Below are positions 38,362 through 47,564 of a stretch of 64,000 nt of DNA, one piece after another. The first letter of the stretch is position 1. The number at the start of each line of letters is the position of its first letter. Source of the DNA: Lactiplantibacillus daowaiensis (GTDB taxonomy: Bacteria; Bacillota; Bacilli; Lactobacillales; Lactobacillaceae); assembly GCF_005405085.1 (NCBI RefSeq), contig NZ_BJDJ01000003.1, forward strand, positions 146,023 to 210,022. Direction: 5' to 3'. Position numbers and translations under genes: made by a program. The notes under the pieces are model-generated. The model did not search any database. It was not told the origin of the DNA and saw only the letters and a program-made list of their open reading frames with translations.

Positions 38362-38898
38362 ATGTTTAATGATCATCGTTGGGGGTTTGACTGGACCGAA
38401 TTTATGACCGGGGTCATCTTTTTGATTGCGGGTTATTTTGTCATCAAACAACCTCAAGCTGCGTTACTTAGTTTAGTGTTCCTGTTTGCGATTGCGGCGA
38501 TTATTAGTGGGATTACCACCATTGGTGGCTATACGAAATTGCGGCGTGAAACGGGACTGCGGGCTAACTTTGCATTGGTCTTTGCCGTGATTGATATCAT
38601 TGTTGGGTTACTGTTCTTATTCCATGCGCCAACTGGTATCGTGGTTTTAGGCTACGTCTTTGCTTTTTGGTTCTTAATTGATTCAATTGAACGGTTAGTT
38701 GTGGCGTCACATTTGCGCGTCTTTGGGATGGGTTACTTTATCATTTCAGTTATTTTGGATATTATCAGTTTGATTTTAGCCATTATGTTGATTTTCAACC
38801 CATTAGTAGCGGCTTTTTCATTCAATGTCATCGTCAGCATTTACTTCGTGGTCTTTGGGATCAATGCGATTTTGATCGCCTTTGCACGTCGCGACTAG
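38362..38898 (+). CDS. HdeD-like DUF308 membrane protein
   Basis: The 178-residue protein has six closely packed transmembrane helices in three similar pairs, the layout of the HdeD/DUF308 family, which is linked to acid tolerance in enterobacteria. ATG 38362 is preferred, with GGAGATG about 12 bases ahead; ATG 38350 and TTG 38344 are in-frame alternatives. It has its own promoter and stands alone between argH and rapZ. Function in lactobacilli is not established. Confidence 0.78.
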   Translation: MFNDHRWGFDWTEFMTGVIFLIAGYFVIKQPQAALLSLVFLFAIAAIISGITTIGGYTKLRRETGLRANFALVFAVIDIIVGLLFLFHAPTGIVVLGYVFAFWFLIDSIERLVVASHLRVFGMGYFIISVILDIISLILAIMLIFNPLVAAFSFNVIVSIYFVVFGINAILIAFARRD

Positions 38899-39022
38899 GA
38901 TCAGCTTTTTAAGGGTGGCGGGAAACCGCGCCCTTTTTGCTAGGGCATAAGTCGGTAACTAGAAAAGACACGCCCGGTATGCTATACTTACCATCAATAC
39001 GGTCATGAAGGAGTCTACAACT

Positions 39023-39907
39023 ATGGCAGATTCATTACAATTAGTCATTATCTCTGGGATGAGTGGGGCCGGTAAAACGGTCGCCGTCCAGAGTTTTGAG
39101 GACCTTGGTTATTTTTGTATCGATAATATGCCGCCAGCTTTGTTACCAAAATTCTCTGAGTTAGTGGAAGAATCAGGTAAGATCGAGAAAGTGGCTTTAG
39201 TGATCGATTTACGATCACGGGCATTTTATGATGAAATTATTGATATGTTGGCCAATCTAGATAATACGGATTTTGTTTCCGTAAAAATCCTCTTCTTGGA
39301 TGCATCCAACGAAGAATTGGTCTCACGTTATAAAGAAACCCGCCGGTCCCATCCGTTAGCGATGGAAGGCCGGATTATGGATGGTGTCTTAAAGGAACGC
39401 GATTTACTTGCGCCACTAAAAGACCGCGCGTCATATGTAATCAACACGACGACGTTAACGCCACGGGAACTACGCGAATCAATTTTTGATAAATTTGAAA
39501 CCAGTGCTGATGAAACGTTTCATATTGAAATGTTATCATTTGGCTTTAAATATGGCTTACCAATCGATGCCGATATCGTGATGGATGTGCGGTTCTTACC
39601 AAACCCGTACTACATTCCAGAATTAAAGCATCAAACTGGTCTTGATAAACCAGTCTACGATTATGTGATGTCACAACCGGCGACCGAGCAGTTCTATCAA
39701 CAATTCTTGGGCATGTTGGAAAGCATCATGCCTGGGTATGAAGAAGAAGGTAAAACCAGCTTGACGATTGCGATTGGGTGTACTGGCGGGCAACACCGTT
39801 CAGTGGCATTGACGCAGCGCATCGGTGAAGCCTTGGCGAAAAATTACAAGGTGCATATTAGTCACCGTGACGTCAAGAAACGGAAGGAAACAGTTAATCG
39901 CTCATGA
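39023..39907 (+). CDS. rapZ: RNase adapter protein RapZ (YvcJ family)
   Basis: The 294-residue P-loop protein binds nucleotides. Walker A is [11 protein letters not shown], followed by [14 protein letters not shown], and the C-terminal domain has [13 protein letters not shown] start at ATG 39023 after AAGGAG (39008-39013); the in-frame ATG at 39005 overlaps that site. In enterobacteria RapZ controls amino-sugar synthesis through an sRNA. In Gram-positives (YvcJ) the role is less clear. It overlaps the next gene by four bases in the conserved rapZ-yvcK-whiA cluster. Confidence 0.93.
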   Translation: MADSLQLVIISGMSGAGKTVAVQSFEDLGYFCIDNMPPALLPKFSELVEESGKIEKVALVIDLRSRAFYDEIIDMLANLDNTDFVSVKILFLDASNEELVSRYKETRRSHPLAMEGRIMDGVLKERDLLAPLKDRASYVINTTTLTPRELRESIFDKFETSADETFHIEMLSFGFKYGLPIDADIVMDVRFLPNPYYIPELKHQTGLDKPVYDYVMSQPATEQFYQQFLGMLESIMPGYEEEGKTSLTIAIGCTGGQHRSVALTQRIGEALAKNYKVHISHRDVKKRKETVNRS

Positions 39908-40905
39908 GAAAATATACGTTTAAGACCCAACGGCCTAAAATCGTCGTGATCGGTGGGGGGACTGGCTTGCCAGTCGTCTTACGTGGCTTGCGTAAGCAAG
40001 ACGTTGACATCACGGCGGTTGTGACGGTGGCCGATGATGGGGGGTCATCTGGTATCATTCGGAATTATGTGAACGTGGTGCCACCTGGTGACATTCGAAA
40101 TGTGATGGTGGCACTCTCGAATTTACCACACCTGTATAAAGATATCTTCCAGTACCGCTTCCAAGGTGATGATCAGTTCTTTGCTGGTCACGCGATTGGT
40201 AATTTAATTATTGCGGCGTTGACTGAAATGAAGTCTGGGGTGTTTGATGCGGTTCAAGAATTGTCTAAGATGATGGCCGTTGATGGGCACGTGTATCCCG
40301 CGGCTAATGAAGCCTTGACGCTCCATGGTAAGTTTAAAGACGGTTCTGAGTTAGTTGGTGAAGCTGAGATCACTGCGGCGCATAAGTCACTTGAGCGGGT
40401 TTGGGTGACGGATAAAGATGGTCAAAAACCAGCTGCTGTTCAACCCGTGATCGATGCCATCATGGCTGCTGATCAAATTGTCCTAGGACCTGGGAGCTTG
40501 TTTACAAGTATTTTGCCAAACTTAACGATCGATAATATTGGGCGCGCAGTTTGTGAATCCGATGCCGAAGTCGTTTATATTTGCAATATTATGACCCAAA
40601 AAGGTGAAACTGATCATTTCTCTGATGCCGATCATGTTCGTGTTTTAAACCGGCATTTAGGTGAAAACTTTATTAATACGGTCTTGGTTAACACCGAAAA
40701 AGTGCCTGATGATTACATGGACTTTCATAAGTTTAACGAAGTGTCACGTCAAGTCAGCCATGACTTCCGTGGCTTACGGGATCAAGGCTGTAAAGTTATC
40801 TCTTCGAATTTCTTGAAACTCCGTGACAACGGGGCCTTTCATGATGGTGACCAAGTGGTTGCCGAACTGATGAACTTAGTCGGCCATTCCGATATTTTAA
40901 GATAG
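39904..40905 (+). CDS. yvcK: YvcK/GlmR family UDP-sugar-binding regulator
   Basis: The 333-residue protein belongs to the CofD-like/YvcK family. [13 protein letters not shown] at the N-terminus and [12 protein letters not shown] form the nucleotide-binding site. In Bacillus and Listeria this protein binds UDP-GlcNAc and steers carbon to cell wall synthesis. It is in the rapZ-yvcK-whiA order and overlaps rapZ by ATGA. Confidence 0.92.
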   Translation: MRKYTFKTQRPKIVVIGGGTGLPVVLRGLRKQDVDITAVVTVADDGGSSGIIRNYVNVVPPGDIRNVMVALSNLPHLYKDIFQYRFQGDDQFFAGHAIGNLIIAALTEMKSGVFDAVQELSKMMAVDGHVYPAANEALTLHGKFKDGSELVGEAEITAAHKSLERVWVTDKDGQKPAAVQPVIDAIMAADQIVLGPGSLFTSILPNLTIDNIGRAVCESDAEVVYICNIMTQKGETDHFSDADHVRVLNRHLGENFINTVLVNTEKVPDDYMDFHKFNEVSRQVSHDFRGLRDQGCKVISSNFLKLRDNGAFHDGDQVVAELMNLVGHSDILR

Positions 40906-40916
40906 GAGGGCCCAGG

Positions 40917-41849
40917 ATGTCATACGCCAGTGAAGTTAAGAAAGAATTAACCAACCTTACTGTCCATCGCGAGAATGCTAAAGCTGAGTTAATGGCCTTG
41001 ATTCGAATGAATGGGACGATTAGTTTAGCTAATCATCATTTCATCTTGAATATTCAGACCGAAAACCCAGCAATTGCGCGGCGTATCTACCGGTTATTAA
41101 AGCAGTTTTATGACGTTGCCAGTGAACTAATCGTGCGGCGCAAAATGAAGCTGAACAAAAATAACCTGTATATCGTGCGCCTAAAGACTGGGACTGATAT
41201 GGTCTTAGCAGACTTAGGAATTTTAAAAGACTTTCAAATTGTTGAAGTAGCCCCGACGGAAGTCTTAACCGATGATGCGGCTGTGCGGTCGTATTTGCGG
41301 GGGGCTTTTTTAGCGGGCGGTTCCGTTAATAATCCAGAAACGTCACGTTATCATTTGGAAATCTACTCACTGTATGAAGAACACAATAAGATGATTTCTG
41401 ACATGATGAACCAGTACGGCTTAAACTCACGGACGACCGATCGCCGTGGGGGCTTTATTACGTATATCAAGGAAGCTGAAAAAATTGCGGACTTTCTGTC
41501 TTTGATTGGCGCCACCAATGCGATGTTGAAGTTTGAAGATATCCGCATTATGCGGGATATGCGCAATTCAGTGAACCGCTTAGTGAACTGCGAAAATGCC
41601 AATATGGATAAAGTTGCGAATGCGTCGAGTCGTCAAATCGAGAATATTTTATTAATCGATGAAACAGTTGGCCTTAAGCAATTGCCACCGAAGCTACAAG
41701 AAGTGGCGGTGACGCGGTTAGAACATCGGGAAGTTAGTTTGAAAGAGCTCGGGACCTTAGTACCGGGTGGTCCGATTTCTAAATCGGGAATCAATCACCG
41801 GTTACGTAAAATCAATCAGTTTGCGGAACAATTGCAAAAAGATGCTTAG
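40917..41849 (+). CDS. whiA: DNA-binding protein WhiA
   Basis: WhiA combines a LAGLIDADG-like N-terminal domain (segment [17 protein letters not shown]) with a C-terminal helix-turn-helix ([25 protein letters not shown]). The 310-residue length matches Firmicute WhiA, linked to cell division and chromosome segregation. GGAGGG precedes ATG 40917. It ends the rapZ-yvcK-whiA operon. Confidence 0.95.
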   Translation: MSYASEVKKELTNLTVHRENAKAELMALIRMNGTISLANHHFILNIQTENPAIARRIYRLLKQFYDVASELIVRRKMKLNKNNLYIVRLKTGTDMVLADLGILKDFQIVEVAPTEVLTDDAAVRSYLRGAFLAGGSVNNPETSRYHLEIYSLYEEHNKMISDMMNQYGLNSRTTDRRGGFITYIKEAEKIADFLSLIGATNAMLKFEDIRIMRDMRNSVNRLVNCENANMDKVANASSRQIENILLIDETVGLKQLPPKLQEVAVTRLEHREVSLKELGTLVPGGPISKSGINHRLRKINQFAEQLQKDA

Positions 41850-41896
41850 CGTAACCCTGATAAAAATCAACTTCGATAATTAAATCACATGTCATT

Positions 41897-41937
41897 AAAA
41901 AATCTCAGCCACAATTTTGTGGGCTGAGATTTTTTTG
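41897..41937. terminator. Bidirectional terminator between whiA and the YjbR gene
   Basis: AATCTCAGCC(C)AC and GTGGGCTGAGATT form a stem with one bulged base. It is flanked by A on the left and T on the right and lies between convergent genes. Confidence 0.85.
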
Positions 41938-41959
41938 TGCGTATCGCTGTGTTCTCGCT

Positions 41960-42622
41960 TTAATGCGCCAATTGGTAGCTATGATCTAGACGTTCAGTTA
42001 GTTCGGCCAGGGGCACTTGACCATCCAAAATAATCGTATACCAGTGCTTTTTATTCATATGGTAGCCAGGAAAATAAGTTTGCTGATCGACTAATGCGGT
42101 CAAAGCGTCGGGTTCTAGCCGTAAATCCAAAACAGTTAGGGGGTGATCGCCGGTAAGCCCTAGTTTATCTGGTGCGACCGTTAAAATGGCGGCATACCAT
42201 TTTTTAGTATCCGACCGGCGCCACACCGCATTGGTTGGAAAATTTTTCCAAAGAAATTCTAATTGATCATGATACTGATGGTCAACGTAAGCAATTAAGT
42301 CCCGGGCGCTATCAGTTTGAAAAACATCGGGCTCAAAGCATTGATCAGCGACTGTCTGTAGGGCATCTAAGTAAGCTTGCCGGACTTGGGCAACGAATTT
42401 GCCAGTCGGTCGGGCGGCTAAATGTAAGGTGTAAGGTGCCTGTGTGTCACGGTCGATTAATTGGGTCGTGACCGTATGTGGTAATTGGATATTAATCGTT
42501 AAGTCAAAGATTGGCGCGAGGAGTGGTTGGGTCCGCGTATAAATATCAGCAGTTAGTTGAAATCCCGCAGCAATTAAACGCTCAGCTTGCCCACGTTGGT
42601 ACTTAAATAAATCAGTTGTCAT
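41960..42622 (-). CDS. MmcQ/YjbR family protein
   Basis: The 220-residue protein carries a C-terminal YjbR domain (about residues 115-220) recognised by WRRSDTKKWYAAIL, LDLRLEPDAL and YHMNKKHWYTIIL. These proteins have a fold shared with MotA-type DNA-binding domains, but no function is proven. The N-terminal half (ERLIAAGFQLTADIYTRTQ) is predicted soluble and less conserved. It stands alone, convergent with whiA. Confidence 0.8.
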   Translation of the reverse strand: MTTDLFKYQRGQAERLIAAGFQLTADIYTRTQPLLAPIFDLTINIQLPHTVTTQLIDRDTQAPYTLHLAARPTGKFVAQVRQAYLDALQTVADQCFEPDVFQTDSARDLIAYVDHQYHDQLEFLWKNFPTNAVWRRSDTKKWYAAILTVAPDKLGLTGDHPLTVLDLRLEPDALTALVDQQTYFPGYHMNKKHWYTIILDGQVPLAELTERLDHSYQLAH

Positions 42623-42880
42623 GTTAGCGGTCCTCTCAAAGTAATTAGTTTAATAAACTTAGCTTATACATTTATACTGCATAAAACAATGTGACTACTT
42701 AGTTAATAAGTAAGTTGGTTAATTATTAAAAAAATTAGGCTTAAATGGCCAATTTATCACATTATAAATTTAGCCGTTTATTACTAAACCCGCACGGGAT
42801 TATTTGAATTTTAATCTAAACTATATTCATGATAGCGGTTTTTTAACCAGCTGAAACTAAAAAAGTAGTGGGGAATCAGT

Positions 42881-44365
42881 ATGTCAGAAAATAACAATAA
42901 AATCACCTTGACTGCCCTAGTCATGATGATTTTCACGACCGTCTTTGGATTTGCCAACAGTACGGTCGCCTTTTATTTAATGGGCTATGCGTCAATTCTG
43001 TTTTATTTATTAGCTGCCGTGTTATTTTTCATTCCGTTTGCCTTGATGATGGCCGAATATGGGGCTGCCATTAAGTCGGATAGTAGTGGGATGTATAAGT
43101 GGTTAGAAGTTAGTGTGAATGCCCGGTTTGCTTTTATTGGGACGTTCATGTGGTTTGCGTCGTATATTATTTGGATGGTCTCAACTTCAGCAAAAGTTTG
43201 GATTCCATTTACGACCACTTTCTTTGGGAGTGATCAAACCCAGAAATTTGCCTTCTTAGGCTTGAATGCGACCCAGACGATTGGGTTGTTATCTTGCGTA
43301 TGGATGATTATTGTCACTTGGGTGTCCATTAAAGGGGTCAAAGGGATTGTCCGGATTACGAGTTTAGGTGGGATTGCGGTCACTAGTTTGAATGCAATCC
43401 TATTGGTGATTTCTGGAGTGATTTTGGCCTTGAAACACGGCCATTTAGCCCAACCGGTGCAACACATCATGAGTTCACCTAATCCAAGTTATCAACATCC
43501 AATTGGCTTAATGAGCTTTGCCGTGTTTGCCATCTTTGCCTATGGGGGACTTGAAGTTCTCGGTGGGATGGTCGATAAGACGAAAAATCCAGAAAAGACG
43601 TTCCCACGGGCCATTATTATCTCAGCCGTGATTATCACGTTGGGATATGCGGTGGGGATCTTCTGCTGGGGAATTAGCACTAACTGGCAAGCGGTCTTGT
43701 CAAATCCAACCACCAACATGGGGAATATTAGTTATGTGATGATGCGTAACTTAGGGTATGTCTTGGGTCAAGCCTTGGGTCAAACGGCGGCCACCAGTAA
43801 TGTGATTGGCTTGTGGTTTGCCCGCTATACTGGTTTAGGGATGTTCTTAGCTTATGCGGGGGCATTTTTCACCTTGACTTATTCGCCACTAAAGACCTTG
43901 ATCTTAGGAACGCCCAAAGAACTTTGGCCAGCGAAGTTTACCAAACTCAATAAAAACAAAATGCCAAGTTATGCCATGATGGTCCAATGTGCGATCGTGA
44001 TTGTTATTATCTTGATTGCCTCATTTGCCACCACCGATCCATCGGCGTTTTATAACATCTTGACATTAATGTCGAATGTTTCGATGACGTTGCCATACTT
44101 GTTCTTGTTATATGCCTTTCCAAAGTTCAAACAAAACAAGGCCGTTTTAAAACCATTTGAAGTGTATAAGTCACAAAAATGGACGACCTGGATCAGTTGG
44201 GGTGTGTTTGTTGTTGTTTTAGGCGCCAATGTGTTCACCTTGATCCAACCAATTTTAGTTGATGGCGACATCAAGAATACGATTTGGATGCTAGCTGGAC
44301 CAATTATATTTGGGGCTGCTGGCGCATGGTGGTATCAAGTTCGTGAACATCGGGTCGCCAAATAG
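42881..44365 (+). CDS. Amino acid permease, APC superfamily (YjeM-like)
   Basis: The 494-residue protein has about twelve to fourteen transmembrane helices. The N-terminal TALVMMIFTTVFGFANS and the loop YGAAIKSDSSGMYKWLE are typical of the YjeM branch of the glutamate/GABA antiporter family within APC transporters. The substrate cannot be read. GTGGGGAA is upstream of the ATG. The 258-base AT-rich region before it carries only a weak promoter candidate (TTGAAT, 42804-42809) and no operator that I recognise. Confidence 0.85.
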   Translation: MSENNNKITLTALVMMIFTTVFGFANSTVAFYLMGYASILFYLLAAVLFFIPFALMMAEYGAAIKSDSSGMYKWLEVSVNARFAFIGTFMWFASYIIWMVSTSAKVWIPFTTTFFGSDQTQKFAFLGLNATQTIGLLSCVWMIIVTWVSIKGVKGIVRITSLGGIAVTSLNAILLVISGVILALKHGHLAQPVQHIMSSPNPSYQHPIGLMSFAVFAIFAYGGLEVLGGMVDKTKNPEKTFPRAIIISAVIITLGYAVGIFCWGISTNWQAVLSNPTTNMGNISYVMMRNLGYVLGQALGQTAATSNVIGLWFARYTGLGMFLAYAGAFFTLTYSPLKTLILGTPKELWPAKFTKLNKNKMPSYAMMVQCAIVIVIILIASFATTDPSAFYNILTLMSNVSMTLPYLFLLYAFPKFKQNKAVLKPFEVYKSQKWTTWISWGVFVVVLGANVFTLIQPILVDGDIKNTIWMLAGPIIFGAAGAWWYQVREHRVAK

Positions 44366-44379
44366 TCGTTAAAAATCAC

Positions 44380-44409
44380 TTGACAAAAGTAAGTTGCACT
44401 CTCTATACT
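44380..44409 (+). promoter_or_regulatory. Strong promoter of the cysteine-rich leader
   Basis: A perfect -35 TTGACA (44380-44385) and TATACT (44404-44409) are 18 bases apart. The expected start is near 44416, giving a leader of about 270 bases before the peptide-binding protein gene. Confidence 0.8.
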
Positions 44410-44443
44410 GAACCTATCTTATGAAATCGGAGCGATGTCAATT

Positions 44444-44554
44444 ATGCAAACGCAATTCAACACAGCTAAAATGATGATGTGCTGTCCATGTTGTTTAACT
44501 AACAACATGGTTATTTGCGTTGAATTACAAGCATCGCTAGTGCATCGAAATTAA
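44444..44554 (+). CDS. Cysteine-rich leader peptide (36 residues), probable attenuator
   Basis: A short frame reads ATG to TAA with MMMCCPCC in its first half and one more Cys after MVI. GGAG at 44429-44432 is the ribosome site; ATG 44435 is an in-frame alternative. The Pro-Cys-Cys codons (44486-44494) form the left arm of a hairpin, CCATGTTG (44486-44493) with CAACATGG (44503-44510). A larger alternative pairing uses AATTCAAC (44454) and GTTGAATT (44519). The frame sits between a strong promoter and a terminator. This is the layout of a translation attenuator, presumably sensing charged tRNA-Cys. A metal-binding peptide is the alternative. Confidence 0.6.
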   Translation: MQTQFNTAKMMMCCPCCLTNNMVICVELQASLVHRN

Positions 44555-44559
44555 CGGCA

Positions 44560-44571
44560 TTTGAGCTCAAA
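44560..44571. repeat. Perfect palindrome in the leader
   Basis: TTTGAGCTCAAA is a perfect 12-bp dyad between the leader peptide stop and the terminator. Its outer flanks AACG and CGTT extend the symmetry imperfectly. It may be an operator or part of an antiterminator fold. Confidence 0.4.
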
Positions 44572-44583
44572 ACGTTATTTTTG

Positions 44584-44628
44584 AAACGCCTGCTTGGAAT
44601 CTGACGAGATTCTAGGCAGGCGTTTTTT
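44584..44628 (+). terminator. Leader terminator ahead of the peptide-binding protein gene
   Basis: AAACGCCTGC...GAATC (44584-44601) pairs with GATTC...GCAGGCGTTT (44608-44625), loop TGACGA, then six T. It ends transcripts from the strong promoter unless the leader permits read-through. Confidence 0.88.
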
Positions 44629-44685
44629 GTTTTCCGGTTCGGGGTAAGTTAGTCAACTAAAAAAAGTTATAAAGGGGCGAAAGTT

Positions 44686-46338
44686 TTGAAAAAGCGATCA
44701 GTGTTAACAGTCATTTTTAGTTTGTTATTAGTTACGGTGTTGGCCGCTTGTGGTAAGCAAAGTAGCCAGTCAAATAGTAGTGGCAAGTATGCCAGCAAAC
44801 AAGTTTTAAATTTATCTTATTCGAGTACGTTAGATTCGATCGATATTTCAAACATGTCCGGTTATGGTAGTACTGGGAATATTTTTGAAAGTCTGTACCG
44901 GTTGGGTAAAAATGGCCAGGTCACACCAGGATTAGCAAGTAAAACCAAAGTGTCTAAAGATGGCAAAACGTATACCTTCACGATTCGTAATGCGAAGTGG
45001 AGCGATGGGTCAGCAATTACGGCCCAAGACTTTGTTTATTCATGGAAGCGAACGGTAACACCGGCAACGAAGTCACAATACGCGTATTTGTTCTCCGGTG
45101 TTAAAAATGCCGATCAAATCGTTGCTGGTAAAAAATCACCAAGTACTTTAGGGGTCAAAGCTGAAGGCAAGCACACGTTTATCGTCACTTTGGATAAACC
45201 AATCACGTACTTCAAGAAGTTAATGACCTATCCATTGTTTGGACCAATTAGTGAAAAAGCGGTCAAAAAGTGGGGTAGTAAATACGGCACTAAAGCACAA
45301 TATATGTTATATAGTGGGCCATTCAAATTAACTGGTTGGACTGGGACTAACAATAAGTGGGCATTTGTTAAGAACAATCAGTATTGGGATAAAAAGGCCG
45401 TGCATTTAAGCCGCATCAACTATAGCGTTAATGAAAGTACAACAACGACACTCAATTTGTTCCAAGAAGGCAAGCTAGACTTGACACAATTGGCCAGTGA
45501 ACAAGTTAAAAACATGAAGACAAATAAGGACTACACCACGTATCCTTATTCAATCACGACCTTCTTAGCGTATAACTTTAAGGACAGCAATAAAACGATT
45601 CGCAAAGCGTTGAACAATAAGAAGATTCGCCAAGCGATTTCACTATCGATCAATCGAAAATCACTTGTCAAAAATGTGATTGGTGATGCGTCAACGACGG
45701 CTAAGACCTTTGTGCCACAAAACTTAGCGAGTGATCCGAAGAGTGGGAAAGACTTCGCCGATGAATCAACTGTTAAGAACTCAACCTCCTATAATCCAAC
45801 TTTAGCTAAGAAGCTTTGGAAAGAAGGACTCAAAGAAGTTGGGCTTAAAAAGTTGACGGTAGGTTTGTTGACATCTAATGACGAACCCAATAAGCCAATT
45901 TCACAATACTTTAAAGGTCAATTGGAAAAGAATTTACCAGGGTTGACGATCAATTTATCCAACATTCCATCAAAGGTTGCGTCGACACGGGCCCAACAAG
46001 GAAACTTTGATATCTATTTGAGTTTGTGGGGGGCTGATTTTAATGATCCCATCTCACATTTACAAATCATGACAAGTGGTAGCGGCTATAACTATGGTAA
46101 ATATAGTAGTAGTGAATATAATGCGCTCGTTAAAAAAGCGCAAAATCAAGATGCCAATAATGCAGAAGCGCGTTGGCAAGATATGCTGAAGGCTGAACAG
46201 GTTTTAATGAAAGACCAAGGCATTACGCCAATCTATCAAACTGTCTATTCATTCTTGCAAAATCCAAAGGTCAAAGGTGTGATTCATAATACCGCCGGGA
46301 CACAATGGAACTATAAATATGCTTATATTGCCAAGTAA
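44686..46338 (+). CDS. Peptide ABC transporter substrate-binding lipoprotein (OppA family)
   Basis: The 550-residue lipoprotein has a signal peptide ending in VLAACG and the SBP_bac_5 fold: TPGLASKTKVSKDGKTYTF, WSDGSAITAQDFVYSW and the C-terminal LWGADFNDPISHL. It captures oligopeptides outside the membrane. The start is TTG 44686 after AAAGGGGCGAAAG. No permease or ATPase genes are near, so it must work with an Opp system encoded elsewhere. Its expression appears to depend on the cysteine-rich leader, which suggests that sulfur-containing peptides (or glutathione) could be substrates. That substrate idea is inference. Confidence 0.88.
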   Translation: MKKRSVLTVIFSLLLVTVLAACGKQSSQSNSSGKYASKQVLNLSYSSTLDSIDISNMSGYGSTGNIFESLYRLGKNGQVTPGLASKTKVSKDGKTYTFTIRNAKWSDGSAITAQDFVYSWKRTVTPATKSQYAYLFSGVKNADQIVAGKKSPSTLGVKAEGKHTFIVTLDKPITYFKKLMTYPLFGPISEKAVKKWGSKYGTKAQYMLYSGPFKLTGWTGTNNKWAFVKNNQYWDKKAVHLSRINYSVNESTTTTLNLFQEGKLDLTQLASEQVKNMKTNKDYTTYPYSITTFLAYNFKDSNKTIRKALNNKKIRQAISLSINRKSLVKNVIGDASTTAKTFVPQNLASDPKSGKDFADESTVKNSTSYNPTLAKKLWKEGLKEVGLKKLTVGLLTSNDEPNKPISQYFKGQLEKNLPGLTINLSNIPSKVASTRAQQGNFDIYLSLWGADFNDPISHLQIMTSGSGYNYGKYSSSEYNALVKKAQNQDANNAEARWQDMLKAEQVLMKDQGITPIYQTVYSFLQNPKVKGVIHNTAGTQWNYKYAYIAK

Positions 46339-46373
46339 TATTAAGCGACTGAATTAAATGACTAGGGTTATGT

Positions 46374-46417
46374 AAAAGCCACCACCGACAATTTTTTGTT
46401 GGTGGTGGCTTTTTTGC
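46374..46417 (+). terminator. Terminator after the peptide-binding protein gene
   Basis: AAAAGCCACCACC and GGTGGTGGCTTTT form a 13-bp stem around a T-rich loop, followed by a T run. Confidence 0.88.
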
Positions 46418-46448
46418 GCGCAGATGGCTGAAAAAACCGGTATTAAAA

Positions 46449-46484
46449 CAAAAAAACTGAACCTGCCGTAGCAGATTCAGTTTA
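46449..46484 (-). terminator. Terminator of clpP (minus strand)
   Basis: On the minus strand AACTGAATCTGC and GCAGGTTCAGTT pair (loop TACG) and are followed by seven T. It stands ten bases past the clpP stop. Confidence 0.85.
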
Positions 46485-46493
46485 AATTAAGGC

Positions 46494-47084
46494 TTATTTC
46501 AAGCTGTTGTTTTCCATAATATCATCGATCAAACCATAATCCTTAGCCTCTTGTGCGGTTAAGTAGTTATCACGTTCAGTATCATGGTTCAGTTTTTCAA
46601 CTGATTGACCAGAATTGCTTGCCAAGATTTCGTTGATCTTCTTACGAGTCTTCAAGATTTCTTCGGCAACAATTTCGATTTCAGTTTGTTGACCTTGAGC
46701 ACCACCAGATGGTTGGTGAATCAAGATTTCAGAGTTAGGTAACGCAAAGCGCTTGCCCTTTGTCCCGGATGATGCTAAGACACTGGCCATGGAAGCAGCC
46801 ATCCCCATAACAATCGTTTGAACATCAGATTTGATGAAGTTCATGGTGTCATAGATGGCTAAGCCGGCGGTTACGACCCCACCTGGGGAGTTGATATAAA
46901 GGTAGATGTCCTTATCAGAATCTTGGGCATCCAAGAAGAGCAATTGGGCAATGATGGCATTGGCCATGTTGTCTTCAATGGGACCAGATAACATAATGAT
47001 ACGGTCCTTTAAAAGTCGTGAATAAATGTCATAAGCACGTTCGCCACGTGATGACTGTTCGATAACTGTCGGAACTGGATACAT
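46494..47084 (-). CDS. clpP: ATP-dependent Clp protease proteolytic subunit ClpP
   Basis: ClpP is the serine protease barrel that degrades unfolded and regulatory proteins with Clp ATPases. The 196 residues contain the catalytic Ser in [14 protein letters not shown], the His in [13 protein letters not shown] and the processing-loop start [22 protein letters not shown] is 10 bases ahead of the ATG. The promoter upstream carries a CtsR box, so it is heat- and stress-induced. Confidence 0.97.
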   Translation of the reverse strand: MYPVPTVIEQSSRGERAYDIYSRLLKDRIIMLSGPIEDNMANAIIAQLLFLDAQDSDKDIYLYINSPGGVVTAGLAIYDTMNFIKSDVQTIVMGMAASMASVLASSGTKGKRFALPNSEILIHQPSGGAQGQQTEIEIVAEEILKTRKKINEILASNSGQSVEKLNHDTERDNYLTAQEAKDYGLIDDIMENNSLK

Positions 47085-47141
47085 AACTTGTTAGCCTCCT
47101 AATGAATTCTAGATTGATTAGCGACTTGCTAATATAAATGT

Positions 47142-47171
47142 AGTTTACCCCCAAGGTCAGTGAAGGTCAAA
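47142..47171 (-). promoter_or_regulatory. clpP promoter with CtsR box
   Basis: On the plus strand GGTCAGT-GAA-GGTCAAA (47155-47171) matches the CtsR heptad repeat with two differences in one half. On the minus strand the same bases provide the -35 TTGACC (47165-47170), with -10 TAAACT (47142-47147) after 17 bases. Binding of CtsR would block the promoter directly. Confidence 0.8.
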
Positions 47172-47212
47172 CGAAAAACCTCAAAAACAAAATTCCGTTT
47201 TCATTGGGAAAG

Positions 47213-47271
47213 TGTTATACTTAGGTTTCTATCATATACGGCTTGAGATTGGGTGAACCCAATCTCTTTTT
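47213..47271 (+). ncRNA. Possible short plus-strand RNA with its own terminator
   Basis: An extended -10 (TGTTATACT, 47213-47221) with a weak -35 TTCCGT (47193-47198) precedes a perfect 9-bp hairpin GAGATTGGG/CCCAATCTC (47245-47266) and five T. No plus-strand gene lies upstream that needs this terminator, because the peptide-binding gene has its own. The RNA would be only about 45 bases. Confidence 0.3.
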
Positions 47272-47375
47272 CTTGCCCAAAATTTGGTGACCCCACGCAA
47301 CTGTGACTGGTGTCAAATAGTGAGTATGTTAGAATGAAAGCGGTATGAGTTTGAAATTGGGTTTTAAATGGACGT

Positions 47376-47406
47376 ACAAAAAAAGCTGAGAATCATTTCT
47401 CAGCTA
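47376..47406 (-). terminator. Terminator of the tRNA-Arg transcript (minus strand)
   Basis: On the minus strand AGCTGAGAA and TTCTCAGCT pair around ATGA and are followed by seven T, just after the tRNA 3' end. Confidence 0.85.
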
Positions 47407-47412
47407 AGCGAT

Positions 47413-47483
47413 GCGTCCGGAGGGAATCGAACCCCCATTTCAAGAACCGGAATCTTACGTGCGATCCATTACACTACGGACGC
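47413..47483 (-). tRNA. tRNA-Arg (anticodon CCG)
   Basis: The minus strand folds into a 71-base cloverleaf. The acceptor is GCGTCCG/CGGACGC, the D stem GTGT/GCAC and the anticodon stem TAAGA/TCTTG with loop TTCCGGT, giving anticodon CCG. The T stem is GGGGG/CCCTC with loop TTCGATT. The CCA end is not encoded. It reads CGG, a common arginine codon in the ordinary genes of this window. Confidence 0.93.
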
Positions 47484-47564
47484 CTAAACAACATGTTATA
47501 GTTTAGCGGATAATGGATAAAAACACAAGGGGTATTTGTAAAAAATGTTTGGGAGGGATTATTT

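Noticed and set aside
44444..44554. Small bacteriocin or metal-binding toxin peptide
   Set aside because: No leader cleavage site, immunity or export gene. The promoter-frame-terminator-gene order fits an attenuator better, though metal binding by the peptide is not excluded.
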